Shown: in pieces, positions 46,644-55,412 of the stretch | Numbering within the stretch: position 1 is the first letter of the stretch | How the letters are laid out: every line of letters begins with the position of its first letter | From: Bacillota bacterium | GTDB taxonomy: Bacteria; Bacillota; Clostridia; Oscillospirales; Oscillospiraceae | DNA: 64,000 bases | Reading direction: 5' to 3' | Assembly (NCBI GenBank): GCA_023459875.1 | Contig: JAEWRY010000008.1 | Span: 62,001 to 126,000, forward strand | The notes under the pieces: model-generated | Databases searched by the model: none | The model's input: the letters and a program-made list of their open reading frames with translations, nothing else | Told to the model about the DNA's origin: nothing | Made by a program: the position numbers and the translations under genes

Positions 46644-46672
46644 TTGCGAATTTAGCAAAAAACGGATATACT
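46644..46672 (+). promoter_or_regulatory. promoter of crt-hbd
   Basis: TTGCGA (46644-46649) and TATACT (46667-46672) are separated by 17 bases. The leader of about 100 bases can form GAAGCCTGTC/GACGGGCTTC (46694-46723). Confidence 0.6.
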
Positions 46673-46775
46673 TGAGCTTGGAATTTAGTTCTTGAAGCCT
46701 GTCTTCGTTATGGACGGGCTTCTTATCCCTGTTTATAGGGAAGAACGGAAAACATTTTAAGGAGGCAGCATAACC

Positions 46776-47552
46776 ATGGGATTCGTAAAGCTCGAACAGC
46801 AAGGTCACATCGGCATTCTCACCATCGACCGCCAGGAAGCCCTGAACGCCCTCAACAGCAAAGTACTTACCGAACTGAGTGCAGCAATCGATGAGATTGA
46901 AGCCAATGCGGAAATCTATGTGGTCATTCTGACCGGCGCAGGCCGTTCTTTTGTGGCCGGAGCCGACATTGGAGAGATGAAGGGTTTCGCTTCCGTGGAC
47001 GGAAAGAAGTTCGGCATCCTGGGCGGCGGCGTTTTCCTCAAGGTGGAGAACATGTCTAAGCCCATCATCGCGGCTGTGAACGGCTTCGCTCTGGGCGGCG
47101 GCTGTGAGCTTGCCATGTCCTGCGACATTCGCCTCGCCAGCGACAAGGCCAAATTCGGCCAGCCCGAGACCGGTCTGGGCATCACTCCCGGCTTCGGCGG
47201 AACCCAGCGTCTGCCCCGCATCGTCGGCGTTGCCAAGGCCATGGAGCTCATCCTCACTTCCAAGGTGATCGGCGCCGCCGAGGCCAAGGAAATCGGCCTG
47301 GTTTCCTATGTTTATCCCGCCGAGGAGCTTATGCCCAAGGCCATCGAACTGGCTAACGCCATCTGCGCCAACGCTCAGATCGCCGTCTGCGAGTCCAAGA
47401 GCTGCATCCGCAAGGGCATCCAGACCGACATCTACACCGGCTCCTCTTACGAGGCCGAGGCTTTCGGCGTCTGCTGCGGCACTGAGGACAAGAACGAGGG
47501 CATGGGCGCCTTCCTGGAGAAGCGCGCTTCCAAGAACTTCACGAACAAGTAA
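46776..47552 (+). CDS. crt: crotonase / 3-hydroxybutyryl-CoA dehydratase
   Basis: This 258-residue enoyl-CoA hydratase converts 3-hydroxybutyryl-CoA to crotonyl-CoA. It has VAGADIGEM (oxyanion hole), [21 protein letters not shown] with the first catalytic glutamate and [21 protein letters not shown] with the second. Length and the pairing with hbd downstream indicate the butyrate pathway rather than fatty acid oxidation, though the reaction is reversible. TAAGGAGGCAG precedes ATG 46776. bcd, etfAB and thl are not in the window. The strongly biased codon use (GGC, GCC, AAG) suggests high expression. Confidence 0.94.
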   Translation: MGFVKLEQQGHIGILTIDRQEALNALNSKVLTELSAAIDEIEANAEIYVVILTGAGRSFVAGADIGEMKGFASVDGKKFGILGGGVFLKVENMSKPIIAAVNGFALGGGCELAMSCDIRLASDKAKFGQPETGLGITPGFGGTQRLPRIVGVAKAMELILTSKVIGAAEAKEIGLVSYVYPAEELMPKAIELANAICANAQIAVCESKSCIRKGIQTDIYTGSSYEAEAFGVCCGTEDKNEGMGAFLEKRASKNFTNK

Positions 47553-47615
47553 TCTCAGCATACACAGTCGTATTTCCGCGCCGCGGATTAATAAAATTTT
47601 TAGGAGGAATATTTT

Positions 47616-48470
47616 ATGAGCATCAATAAAGTTGTTGTCATTGGCGGCGGCACGATGGGTCTGGATATCGCCCAGGTTTTTGCCAAGGCCGGCAAGCAGG
47701 TTGTCGTGCGCGACATTACCGACGCGATCATCAAGGCCTCTGAAGGCCGCCTGGTCAAGAGCCTGGAGAAAATGGTTGAAAAGGGCAAGATGACCGCCGA
47801 AGCCAAGGCCGCCCTCCTGGGCAAAATGACCTTCACCACCGACATGTCCTCTGCCGCCGACGCCGACCTGGTCGTCGAAGCTGCCATCGAGAACCTCGAC
47901 ATCAAGAAGAAGATCTTCGCCGAGCTGGACTCCCTGTGCAAGCCCGAGACCATCCTGGCCTCCAACACCTCCTCCATCTCCATCACCGCCATCGGCTCCG
48001 CTACCAAGCGCCAGGACAAATTCATCGGCATGCACTTCTTTAACCCCGCCACCGTCATGAAGCTTGTGGAAGTCATCCGCGGCGCCAACACCTCCCAGGA
48101 GACCTTCGATGCCATCGCCGCCCTGGCCGTCGAGATCGGCAAGTCCCCCGTGGAAGTGGCTGAGGCCCCGGGCTTCGTCGTCAACAAGATTCTGATTCCC
48201 ATGATCAACGAGGCCGCCGGCCTGCTGGAAACCGGAGTCGCTTCCGCCGAGGGCATCGACACCGCCATGAAGCTGGGCGCCAACCATCCCATGGGCCCCT
48301 TGGCTCTGGGCGACCTGATCGGCCTGGACGTCTGCGTTGCCATCATGGACGTTCTTCTGAGCGAGACCGGCGATCCCAAGTACCGCTGCTGCCCGCTGAT
48401 GCGGAAAATGGTCCGCGGCGGCCTGCTTGGCCGCAAGTCCGGCAAGGGCTTCTTCGATTACTCCAAGTAA
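47616..48470 (+). CDS. hbd: 3-hydroxybutyryl-CoA dehydrogenase
   Basis: This 284-residue NAD(P)-dependent enzyme reduces acetoacetyl-CoA to 3-hydroxybutyryl-CoA. The N-terminal Rossmann motif is [21 protein letters not shown]. The catalytic region is [12 protein letters not shown] and [19 protein letters not shown], and the C-terminal helical domain has [17 protein letters not shown] and [17 protein letters not shown]. It follows crt by 63 bases with its own TTAGGAGGA site and ends at a strong terminator. Codon use is as biased as in crt. Confidence 0.95.
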   Translation: MSINKVVVIGGGTMGLDIAQVFAKAGKQVVVRDITDAIIKASEGRLVKSLEKMVEKGKMTAEAKAALLGKMTFTTDMSSAADADLVVEAAIENLDIKKKIFAELDSLCKPETILASNTSSISITAIGSATKRQDKFIGMHFFNPATVMKLVEVIRGANTSQETFDAIAALAVEIGKSPVEVAEAPGFVVNKILIPMINEAAGLLETGVASAEGIDTAMKLGANHPMGPLALGDLIGLDVCVAIMDVLLSETGDPKYRCCPLMRKMVRGGLLGRKSGKGFFDYSK

Positions 48471-48545
48471 TATTTCATCGTTATATTATAAATCCCGCGG
48501 AACCGAATGGATGCGGGTAGCAAAAAGCGAATTATTCTTTGGGAG

Positions 48546-48590
48546 AACCGGCGTAACGTGCAGGAGCACGTTACGCCGGTTTCCTTGTTC
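48546..48590 (+). terminator. terminator after hbd
   Basis: AACCGGCGTAACGTGC (48546-48561) pairs perfectly over 16 bases with 48566-48581, with loop AGGA and followed by TCCTTGTT. It is 75 bases after the hbd stop. Confidence 0.8.
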
Positions 48591-48697
48591 CCTCCCGTGT
48601 GGTGAGAGCACAGTAAAGCAAAACGTAGTACGGAACTGCTTTTTGCCTTGCCGATTGCCGCGTAGGGCGTCTGACCGGGGTTAGGGGTATCTCTGAT

Positions 48698-49459
48698 CTA
48701 TTCATTTGCCTCTACCCACCCATCGCCATTCCAACAGATGGTTTTATGCAGCTCTTGGTATTTTCCTTCCGGGCCGGTAGAATAAATCTCCACTCCTTGC
48801 AGCGACTGACCAGCAACGTCAACAATCCCGGTCCCACAGGTGGTTTCGCCGATGGGAAACAGTTCCTCACCAGACACCAGCATGATTCGTCCCGTAGATG
48901 AAACCATTTCCTTACCAGATGCTAATTTTACTTGTCCCGTGGCTGTATTCAAACGCTCAACGATTGACGGATAAGAGTCGGCCTCACCAACGCCAAAGAT
49001 ATCCAAAACAAAAATGTCAGCCGCTCCGTAGTTGCTGCTGGGGACTTGCACTTCGAGAATAACGGCATCTTTCTTTTCAGTAAACAATCGGCCGGTATAG
49101 AAAGAAAAATCTCCAACCACGGGGAAAATCTGTGCCATAACTTCACCTGTCCCAAGCCGTACGCGCAACACAGTCGCCCCAGTTGCCGCAGGGACGAGCC
49201 GATTATCCCTGTACAGACTTTCCCAGCTATAGACACTCACATATGCCTCATCGTCAGCTTCGCCTATTCCGTCCAAATTCAGGCCGGTATAGATTTGACC
49301 GTACATCTGTGTAGCCTGAGCCCAAGACGGCTCCCCTTCGGTCTTTACGGCGGTATCAGTTACTGGCGGCGCCGTCAAAGGGGAATTGGTCGTGTTTGCA
49401 AAACAACTTGTACAAAAAACCAAAATCAAGCAGATAGAAATCGAAAGCCGGTTCTTCAT
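48698..49459 (-). CDS. secreted or lipid-anchored hypothetical protein
   Basis: I do not recognise this family. The 253-residue protein has a signal peptide (MKNRLSISICLILVFCTSCFA) whose end resembles a lipobox with cysteines at about 16 and 19, then a Thr/Pro-rich stretch. A domain of about 200 residues rich in beta structure follows (GATVLRVRLGTGEVMAQIFPVVGDFSFYTG; DIFVLDIFGVGEADSYP). A strong TTAGGAGG precedes ATG 49459. Base composition and codon use are more AT-rich than in the neighbours and the 345 bases upstream are also AT-rich, so recent acquisition is possible. It converges on hbd. Confidence 0.72.
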   Translation of the reverse strand: MKNRLSISICLILVFCTSCFANTTNSPLTAPPVTDTAVKTEGEPSWAQATQMYGQIYTGLNLDGIGEADDEAYVSVYSWESLYRDNRLVPAATGATVLRVRLGTGEVMAQIFPVVGDFSFYTGRLFTEKKDAVILEVQVPSSNYGAADIFVLDIFGVGEADSYPSIVERLNTATGQVKLASGKEMVSSTGRIMLVSGEELFPIGETTCGTGIVDVAGQSLQGVEIYSTGPEGKYQELHKTICWNGDGWVEANE

Positions 49460-49652
49460 AAAGGTGTTGCCTCCTAAAATAAATTATATTATCATAAATT
49501 ATATAAGCTATTTTCTTCTTTGGGCAAATTACAAAATGATAACAGTTGTTTAATATGTAAGGTTGAAAGACAACATCAAACTGCTTAATCCAAACGGTAC
49601 GGATATTCCAAAAAAGCAAGTTATTTTCCCGTCGTCGTAGTGGGTTATATGA

Positions 49653-49698
49653 AAAGCGGAAGGGGGGCACCGTTAAGATGGTGTCCCCCTTCCGTTTT
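49653..49698. terminator. terminator downstream of the mocA-like gene
   Basis: A 19-base stem (49653-49671 with 49680-49698, two G-T pairs) built on GCGGAAGGGGGGCACC is followed on either strand by a T run. The rest of 49460-49804 is AT-rich and shows no gene. Confidence 0.75.
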
Positions 49699-49804
49699 AT
49701 CCTTATCATGCTTGTTAAAAATCGTGAAAACGGCTGATATTTCTAGTTTTTTCTGGTTCTTTATCAGCAGCAACAACAAGGTTTCACAGTATTTCTCTTC
49801 AATT

Positions 49805-50356
49805 TCAGAGCGGCTTGTCCACATCCATGAGCTCCCTTGCGCTTGAAGCCTCCACCGTTAGAAGAAGACCGGGGTTCCAGGAGATGACCGTCCGGCCGCC
49901 GTCCTCCCCCCGAAGCATGTCCAGCGCGGGGAAAAGACTTGCCGGGAAGATGACCGGGTTTCCCCGCTTTCCTTCATAGGCGAGCGCAGCGATCCGGTCG
50001 GGGTGCTCCCGGAACGCCCGGATCAGGCGTACGACGCTCCTTTTTGTGAGCCAGGGCTGGTCGCACACCGCAAAGAGCGCCCCATCCATGTCTCCCATCA
50101 CTTTAAGCCCCAGCCTCAGGGAAGCCGAAATTCCCTCCGAGGACCGGGGGTTGGGCACCGGCAGGTATTTTCCCCTCACAGCCTGCGTCAATATTTCTTC
50201 ATATTGGCTCACCACCGCCGCCTGGTCAAACAGGGCGGCGGGGATCGCCTCCATGGTCCGCCGCATCAGGGTTTTACCCTCCACAACCGCCAACAGCTTA
50301 TTGCCGCCGAAGCGTGTGCCGAATCCTGAGGCGAGCAGCACGCAGCCAAGCTTCAT
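49805..50356 (-). CDS. mocA: MocA-like molybdenum cofactor cytidylyltransferase (MobA-like NTP transferase)
   Basis: This nucleotidyltransferase of about 183 residues begins MKLGCVLLASGFGTRFGGNKLLAVVEGKTLMRRTMEA, the MobA-like fold with the GxGTRxGxxK nucleotide-binding motif. Further segments are GALFAVCDQPWLT and GKRGNPVIFPASLF. MocA adds CMP to molybdopterin, giving the cytosine dinucleotide cofactor required by xanthine dehydrogenase-type enzymes. The gene lies in the same island as two such hydroxylases, which supports MocA over MobA. Its start overlaps the hydantoinase stop (ATGA), so TTG 50362 is less likely. It is the last gene of the minus-strand operon. Confidence 0.85.
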   Translation of the reverse strand: MKLGCVLLASGFGTRFGGNKLLAVVEGKTLMRRTMEAIPAALFDQAAVVSQYEEILTQAVRGKYLPVPNPRSSEGISASLRLGLKVMGDMDGALFAVCDQPWLTKRSVVRLIRAFREHPDRIAALAYEGKRGNPVIFPASLFPALDMLRGEDGGRTVISWNPGLLLTVEASSARELMDVDKPL

Positions 50357-51732
50357 CTCCAAAATATGGGCGCATCCCGGCGGACATAGCGTCCCCGGCC
50401 GGTGAGCACTGGCTGACCGCCGCTTACTGCCGTCTCGCCCATAAGGAGCACGGTATCCACCCGGCCTTTTACCTCCATTCCCTCGTAGGGGGTGTAGTCC
50501 ACATTCTGATATTGGGCCTTGGCGGTAATACGACTAGTTGTATTCGGGTCAAATATTACAATATCCCCATCGCTTCCCTCGGCAAGCACCCCTTTTCGGG
50601 GATAAAGGCCGAAGAGCTTCGCCGGGTTCTCCGAAAGGACCCTGACAAAGTCCCCCAGCGATATGCGCCCTGCGGCTACCCCGTAAGTGTACATGAGCAC
50701 CGCCCGGTGCTCCACGCCGGGTATGCCGTTGGGGATCTTTGAAAAGTCGTTCCGGCCCAGAGTTTTAACACCGTTAAAATGAAAGGAACAGTGGTCGGTG
50801 CCCACGGTGTCGATCTCTCCAGCTCTCAGGGCCTCCCACAGCGCCTCAGTGTCTTCGTGCTTTCGCAGGGGCGGGGAGAGCACGAATTTCGCGCTTTCAA
50901 AGCCGGGCAGGAGATAGCGGCTCTCGTCCAGAAGAAAATATTGGGGGCAGGACTCCACATAGACCTTCTGGCCCCGCTTCCGCGCGGCGCGTACCATCTC
51001 AAGACCTCTTTCGGTGGAGAGATGGACAATGTTCACCGGGCACCCAACTAGCTCGCCGACGGTGAGCCAGCGGGAGACGGCCTCGGCCTCCACCGCCGCG
51101 GGGCGGGAAACGGGATGAGCCGATGGGGTTAACTGTCCCGCGGCTTTTTGTGCCGCCACACCGGCGTTCACCAGGTCGCCGTTTTCGCAGTGGCAGCCCA
51201 CGATGCCGCCCGTTCCCACGGCGCGGACCAGTTCATAGGCGTCGCCGTCGGAGAGGCGCAGGGCGTCGTAAGCCATGTAAATTTTATAGGAGGTCACACC
51301 GCCCTTTTCCATCGCTGCAAGCTCATGGCAGGTGCGCTCGTTCCAGTCGGTGACCGCCATGTGAAATCCGTAATGGCAGGAGCAGCGGCCATCGGCCCGC
51401 TCATGCCACGTCTCCAGCGCGTGAGCCAGGGTGTCCCCCCGGTCCTGGGTGGCAAAGTCAAGAATGCAGGTGGTTCCCCCCGCCAGGGCGGCCCTCGTGC
51501 CGCTGGCAAAGTCGTCCGCCGTCTCGTTTGGGAGGCCCTTGTTCATCTCAAAGTGGGTGTGGGTGTCGATAAGGCCGGGGAAAACCAGCTTTCCCCGGGC
51601 GTCTATCATCCTGCAGCCCTCCGAAGAGAGGCGCTCGCCGATCTGAGCGATTTTTCCTTCCTCCAAGCGCAGGTCAGCCTTGCGGGGACCGCCGGGCAGA
51701 AGAAGGGTTCCGTTTTGAATGATGACAGCCAT
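50353..51732 (-). CDS. hydA: dihydropyrimidinase / D-hydantoinase
   Basis: This 459-residue amidohydrolase opens cyclic amides such as hydantoins and dihydropyrimidines. Metal ligands are visible: LIDTHTHFEM, the carbamylated-lysine segment SYKIYMAY, CHCENGD, IVHLSTE and GTDHCSF. Length is normal. In purine or allantoin-type gene clusters (E. coli hyuA/ygeZ) this family acts on ring intermediates. ATG 51732 follows GAGGAGA. It overlaps mocA and lies 58 bases after the threonine synthase-like gene in the same direction. The physiological substrate is not certain. Confidence 0.92.
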   Translation of the reverse strand: MAVIIQNGTLLLPGGPRKADLRLEEGKIAQIGERLSSEGCRMIDARGKLVFPGLIDTHTHFEMNKGLPNETADDFASGTRAALAGGTTCILDFATQDRGDTLAHALETWHERADGRCSCHYGFHMAVTDWNERTCHELAAMEKGGVTSYKIYMAYDALRLSDGDAYELVRAVGTGGIVGCHCENGDLVNAGVAAQKAAGQLTPSAHPVSRPAAVEAEAVSRWLTVGELVGCPVNIVHLSTERGLEMVRAARKRGQKVYVESCPQYFLLDESRYLLPGFESAKFVLSPPLRKHEDTEALWEALRAGEIDTVGTDHCSFHFNGVKTLGRNDFSKIPNGIPGVEHRAVLMYTYGVAAGRISLGDFVRVLSENPAKLFGLYPRKGVLAEGSDGDIVIFDPNTTSRITAKAQYQNVDYTPYEGMEVKGRVDTVLLMGETAVSGGQPVLTGRGRYVRRDAPIFWR

Positions 51733-51790
51733 CGGATTTCTCCTCTCAGAGCAGCCATAAAACGTTTCAGGTATGATACGGCGTCCGGAT

Positions 51791-53026
51791 TCAGGGACGA
51801 ATCCCCTTCCGGTCGAAGGTTTCCAGCAGCGCGTCCATCCGGGGCTTCACCAGCATAGGCTCTCCCGCGGCCCTGATTCCGTTCGCCACGTCCTTGAGGC
51901 CGTTGCCGCTCACGATAGTGACCACGCAGGAATCCGCCGGAATAAGCCCCTTTTCCAGCGCTTTCTTCACGCCGGCGGTACCGGTGACTCCGGCAGGCTC
52001 GCCGAACACCCCCTGAGTACGGCCCAGAAGGCGCATGGCTTCCAGAATTTCTTCGTCGGAGACGTTCACTACGATACCGTTTGACTCGCGAATGGCGGCA
52101 AGGGCTTTATCCGGGTTGCGGGGAACGCCCACGGCGATGCTGTCGGCCAGGGTGTTTTCCTCCATGGGACGCCACGGGGCGTTTTCCGAAATGGCCCGGT
52201 TGAGAGGGCAGCAGCCCTCCGCCTGGGCGGAGATGAGCCTCGGCAGCCGGTCGATAAAGCCCGCCGCATAGAGGTCCTTGAAGCCCTTCCACACCCCCGC
52301 GATGGTGCAGCCGTCTCCCACCGAAAGAGCCACGAAGTCCGGCACCCTCCAGCCAAGCTGTTCGGCAATTTCCAGGGAGACCGTCTTCTTCCCCTCGGAG
52401 AGATAGGGGTTGATGGCGGCGTTGCGGTTATACCAGCCCCACTTCTCAATGGCGAGAGCGGAGAGGGCGAAAGTGTCCTCATAGCTACCGTCCACCGAGA
52501 TGACGGTGGCCCCGAAAATCATGAGCTGGGCCACCTTGCCCTTGGGCGCCCGGGAGGGGACGAAGATATAGCTTTTAAGTCCCGCCGCCGCCGCGCCGCC
52601 CGCCAGACTGGAGGCGGCGTTTCCGGTGGAGGAGCAGGCGACGGTGGAGGCACCCGCCTCGAAGGCCTTCGCGATGGCCATGGAGGACGCCCGGTCCTTG
52701 AGGCTGGCGGTGGGATTCTGGCCGTCGTCCTTCACCCAGAGCGTCTTTAGCCCCAGTTCGGCTGCTAAATGGTCGGCCTTATAAAGGGGCGACCAGCCCA
52801 CGCGCAGAGGGGGAGTATGGGTGGTCTCCTCCACCGGCAGGAGTTCCCGGTACCGCCACATGGTAAAGGGCCGCTCCGCCAGAACCAAGGGAGTCATGGT
52901 TTTCTTCACATAGCCGTAGTCGTATTTGATATCCAGAATGCCGCCGCAGGCGCAGGTGGTTACATTGGGAACGGCTTCGTACTCTTTGCCGCACCTCACG
53001 CACTTGGCGCAGATCACATTTTTCAT
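51791..53026 (-). CDS. threonine synthase-like PLP-dependent enzyme
   Basis: This fold-type II PLP enzyme of about 411 residues has a short zinc-ribbon start (CAKCVRCGKEYEAVPNVTTCACGG). It then has the PLP lysine in NPTASLKDRASSMAIAKAF (about residue 110), the phosphate-binding SSTGNAASSLAGGAAAAGL and a late SGNGLKD. This is the layout of threonine synthase (ThrC), but no thrA/thrB is nearby and it is wedged between a hydantoinase and another PLP enzyme. A lyase acting on a purine- or hydantoin-derived amino acid (compare diaminopropionate ammonia-lyase YgeX) is therefore an alternative. ATG 53026 has GAGGAGG at six bases; the frame is open to 53365 but overlaps the upstream gene. Confidence 0.82.
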   Translation of the reverse strand: MKNVICAKCVRCGKEYEAVPNVTTCACGGILDIKYDYGYVKKTMTPLVLAERPFTMWRYRELLPVEETTHTPPLRVGWSPLYKADHLAAELGLKTLWVKDDGQNPTASLKDRASSMAIAKAFEAGASTVACSSTGNAASSLAGGAAAAGLKSYIFVPSRAPKGKVAQLMIFGATVISVDGSYEDTFALSALAIEKWGWYNRNAAINPYLSEGKKTVSLEIAEQLGWRVPDFVALSVGDGCTIAGVWKGFKDLYAAGFIDRLPRLISAQAEGCCPLNRAISENAPWRPMEENTLADSIAVGVPRNPDKALAAIRESNGIVVNVSDEEILEAMRLLGRTQGVFGEPAGVTGTAGVKKALEKGLIPADSCVVTIVSGNGLKDVANGIRAAGEPMLVKPRMDALLETFDRKGIRP

Positions 53027-53072
53027 GGGAGCCTCCTCAGGTCGGGCACACAGGAGCGGAGAAGCACTTTTC

Positions 53073-54542
53073 TCATAGCTGTTTAACCAGTCCGGTAGCC
53101 TCGTTGAATTCATTGATGAGCTCATCCAGCGCATCCGCCTGGGCGTGCACGCCCTTCCAGGTCTTCTCCTCGTCGTACCACAGGTCGTTAAGCTCCTGCA
53201 TGGTGCGGCCCTGCTGCTCCACCCAGGTGTAGTACTTGAGATTGTGGATGCGCTTACGCTCCCGGTAATTAAGCTCCTCCATGGAATCGGTGCGCACGCC
53301 GAGCATGTGGAGGCTGTGGTCCACCGCCGCCGCTTTTTCGCCGTAAGGCCCGAACTCCTCGGCAAGCTCCGCGATCCGGGAGCCGTACATGACGGCGGAA
53401 TCGGTGAGAACCGTGGCCACCACGTCCTTTTCGGTCAGCTCGTAGTACCTGGCGAGCTTAATGCAGCACAGGACGTTCGCGATGCCCGAAATGCCAAGCA
53501 GGCTAAGGTTCTTGACGGTCTCCTCGTCCACGCCCGCTTCCCGGAGATAGGCGTAGCCCGCGGGTTCGTTAAAGAGCCGTAGCAGGCGCTGGGAATCCTC
53601 GTCGTCAATGGCGATGGCCATGTCGGTGTTCTTCACGTTGTGGATCCAGGGGATGTGCTTGTCGCCGATGCCCTCGATGCGGTGGTCGCCGAAGCCATTA
53701 TTCAGAATAGTGGGGCACTGGAGCGCTTCGCCCACCGCCAGCTTCATGGCGGGATAGACCTCCTTGAGGTAGTCTCCGCACCCGATGGTGCCCGCCGATC
53801 CGGAGGTGAAGCAAGCGCCCGCCAGCCGGTCCCCCGGGCGTTTGATGGATTCAAAGACGGTTTCGATGGCCTCGCCGGTGACCTGATAGTGCCAGAGGTG
53901 GTTGCCCATCTCTTCAAACTGGTTGAAGATCATGCAGTCCGGCTCCTGCCGCAGCTCGTGGGTCTTGTCGAAAATTTCCTTCACGTTTGATTCACAGCCG
54001 GGGGTGGCGATGACTTCACCCGCGATGGTCCTGAGCCAGTCGAAGCGCTCCCGGCTCATCCCGGCGGGGAGAATGGCCACCGATTTGACGCCGAGCAGCT
54101 TGGAGTTGAACGCGCCGCCCCGGCAGTAGTTGCCGGTGGAGGGCCACACCGCCCGGTGATAGGTGGCGTCGAACTGGCCGGTGACAAGGCGCGGGGCCAG
54201 GCAGCCGAAGGCGGCGCCCACCTTGTGGCAGCCGGTGGGGAACCACTTGCCCACCAGGCAGATGATGCGTGCGGGCACGCCGGTAAGGGCGGGGGGCAGC
54301 TCGATGAAGTTTGGCGCGCCGAAGAGACCACCGGTCTCCTTTGGCTCGTTCTTCCAGGTGATGCGGAAGAGGTTAAGGGGATTCACGTCCCAGAGGCCCA
54401 CGGCTTTTAGCTTATCCTGAATGGGGGCGGGGACGGTCTCCGGGTGCTTCATCTGCCGGAAGGTGGGAATAATGACTCCGGCCTCTTTGGCTTTTTTGAT
54501 GTTGCGGTCTAAACTCTCCCGGTTGATTGTGAGATCAATCAT
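53073..54542 (-). CDS. PLP-dependent enzyme, cysteine synthase/tryptophan synthase-beta superfamily, unknown substrate
   Basis: This 489-residue protein is of the fold-type II PLP class. The likely Schiff-base lysine is in KWFPTGCHKVGAAFGCLAPRL (about residue 108), and a glycine-rich phosphate loop is in FTSGSAGTIGCGDYLKEV. The N-terminal TFRQMKHPETVPAPIQDKLKAVGLWDVNPLNLFRI is a distinctive family start. Similar proteins, annotated only as PLP-dependent protein subunit beta, are found with hydantoinase and xanthine dehydrogenase genes in Clostridia; no activity is known to me. AAGGAGGAAG precedes ATG 54542. Its start overlaps the regulator gene. The pair of adjacent PLP enzymes suggests sequential steps on one amino acid. 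Confidence 0.85.
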   Translation of the reverse strand: MIDLTINRESLDRNIKKAKEAGVIIPTFRQMKHPETVPAPIQDKLKAVGLWDVNPLNLFRITWKNEPKETGGLFGAPNFIELPPALTGVPARIICLVGKWFPTGCHKVGAAFGCLAPRLVTGQFDATYHRAVWPSTGNYCRGGAFNSKLLGVKSVAILPAGMSRERFDWLRTIAGEVIATPGCESNVKEIFDKTHELRQEPDCMIFNQFEEMGNHLWHYQVTGEAIETVFESIKRPGDRLAGACFTSGSAGTIGCGDYLKEVYPAMKLAVGEALQCPTILNNGFGDHRIEGIGDKHIPWIHNVKNTDMAIAIDDEDSQRLLRLFNEPAGYAYLREAGVDEETVKNLSLLGISGIANVLCCIKLARYYELTEKDVVATVLTDSAVMYGSRIAELAEEFGPYGEKAAAVDHSLHMLGVRTDSMEELNYRERKRIHNLKYYTWVEQQGRTMQELNDLWYDEEKTWKGVHAQADALDELINEFNEATGLVKQL

Positions 54543-55183
54543 TGCGCTTCCTCCTTGTTTGAATCCAGATAACTGTAGAGCGTATATTTTGAAATTCCAA
54601 AGTATTTCGCGATTTTATCCCCCGATTTGGTGATGAGCAGCGCGCCCGAGTCGCTCAAAAAGCGGACCGCGCGCATTTTGTCCTCCCGGTCCATGAGCGC
54701 CACCGGCTTCCCCACCAGAGCCACCGACTGCTCGATCAGCTCGTCGAGCAGTTCGGAAACGCTGTGGGTTATTTTTTCCGGTTCCCTGTCCGTGCGCTCT
54801 TTTGGTGTGGTAAATTCATGGAGGACGGTTTCAGCCAGGAGCATCGCCGAAATGTCGTAATTGATGGCGAAAAGAGCCGTGGGTTTTCCCGTCTCATCCC
54901 GGATGTAAATCGTGGAAGATTTGAGAATTTTCCCGTCGGGGGTGCGTGTCAGGTAGGCCAGGTGATCCTTGGGCTGCGCGCCGGTCCGCAGGACTTCGAG
55001 CACCGCGTGAGAAGGGCCGTCACGGAGCGCCCGGCCGGAAATATGTCCGTTTTCAATGTGTACCACCGTGTGCTCCAGGTCGTCTGTCAGGTCGTGAACG
55101 ACGATTTCGCAGGACGGCCCGAACTGAGCGGCAATTCCGTCAGCAATTTGGCGCAGCAGGGAAAGCGTTTCCCGGGAGAGCAT
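54539..55183 (-). CDS. YheO-like PAS/helix-turn-helix regulator
   Basis: This 214-residue protein has an N-terminal YheO-type PAS-like domain (IADGIAAQFGPSCEIVVHDLTD ... GRALRDGPSH ... STIYIRDETGKPTALFAINYDIS). A C-terminal helix-turn-helix follows (SGALLITKSGDKIAKYFGISKYTLYSYLD). The family includes DNA-binding regulators that sense small ligands, often amino acids or heterocycles. It is the first gene of the minus-strand catabolic operon and diverges from the molybdenum hydroxylase operon, so it probably controls both. It overlaps the PLP enzyme gene by ATGA. CCTTTCT upstream gives AGAAAGGGG as ribosome site. Confidence 0.88.
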   Translation of the reverse strand: MLSRETLSLLRQIADGIAAQFGPSCEIVVHDLTDDLEHTVVHIENGHISGRALRDGPSHAVLEVLRTGAQPKDHLAYLTRTPDGKILKSSTIYIRDETGKPTALFAINYDISAMLLAETVLHEFTTPKERTDREPEKITHSVSELLDELIEQSVALVGKPVALMDREDKMRAVRFLSDSGALLITKSGDKIAKYFGISKYTLYSYLDSNKEEAQ

Positions 55184-55206
55184 ATAAAGACCCCTTTCTA
55201 TTCATC

Positions 55207-55234
55207 ATCATAGCACAGCATGCGGATAAATCAA
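55207..55234 (-). promoter_or_regulatory. promoter of the minus-strand catabolic operon
   Basis: On the minus strand TTGATT (55229-55234) and TATGAT (55207-55212) are separated by 16 bases, about 25 bases before the regulator start. Confidence 0.6.
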
Positions 55235-55268
55235 TCATATTTTTAGCCTAACTAATATTTTTTTAGAC

Positions 55269-55297
55269 TTCAAAAAAGGCAGACGATATGCTATAAT
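55269..55297 (+). promoter_or_regulatory. promoter of the xdhABC operon
   Basis: TTCAAA (55269-55274) and TATAAT (55292-55297) are separated by 17 bases. Between the two divergent promoters lie about 35 AT-rich bases, a natural place for the YheO-like regulator to bind, although I see no clear palindrome there. Confidence 0.6.
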
Positions 55298-55412
55298 ACC
55301 TATATAATAATTAACACGGCGGCAAATTTGTCTCCCGGAAGGAGAAAATCACAAAGTATCTCCTGAAACATTATTTCTGTATTTCGTAATAACCGAAACG
55401 GAGGTGGACAAA

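Noticed and set aside
46632..48287. Minus-strand open frame of 551 codons opposite crt and hbd
   Set aside because: It spans two strongly codon-biased genes and their gap; composition is that of a shadow frame. No recognisable domain.
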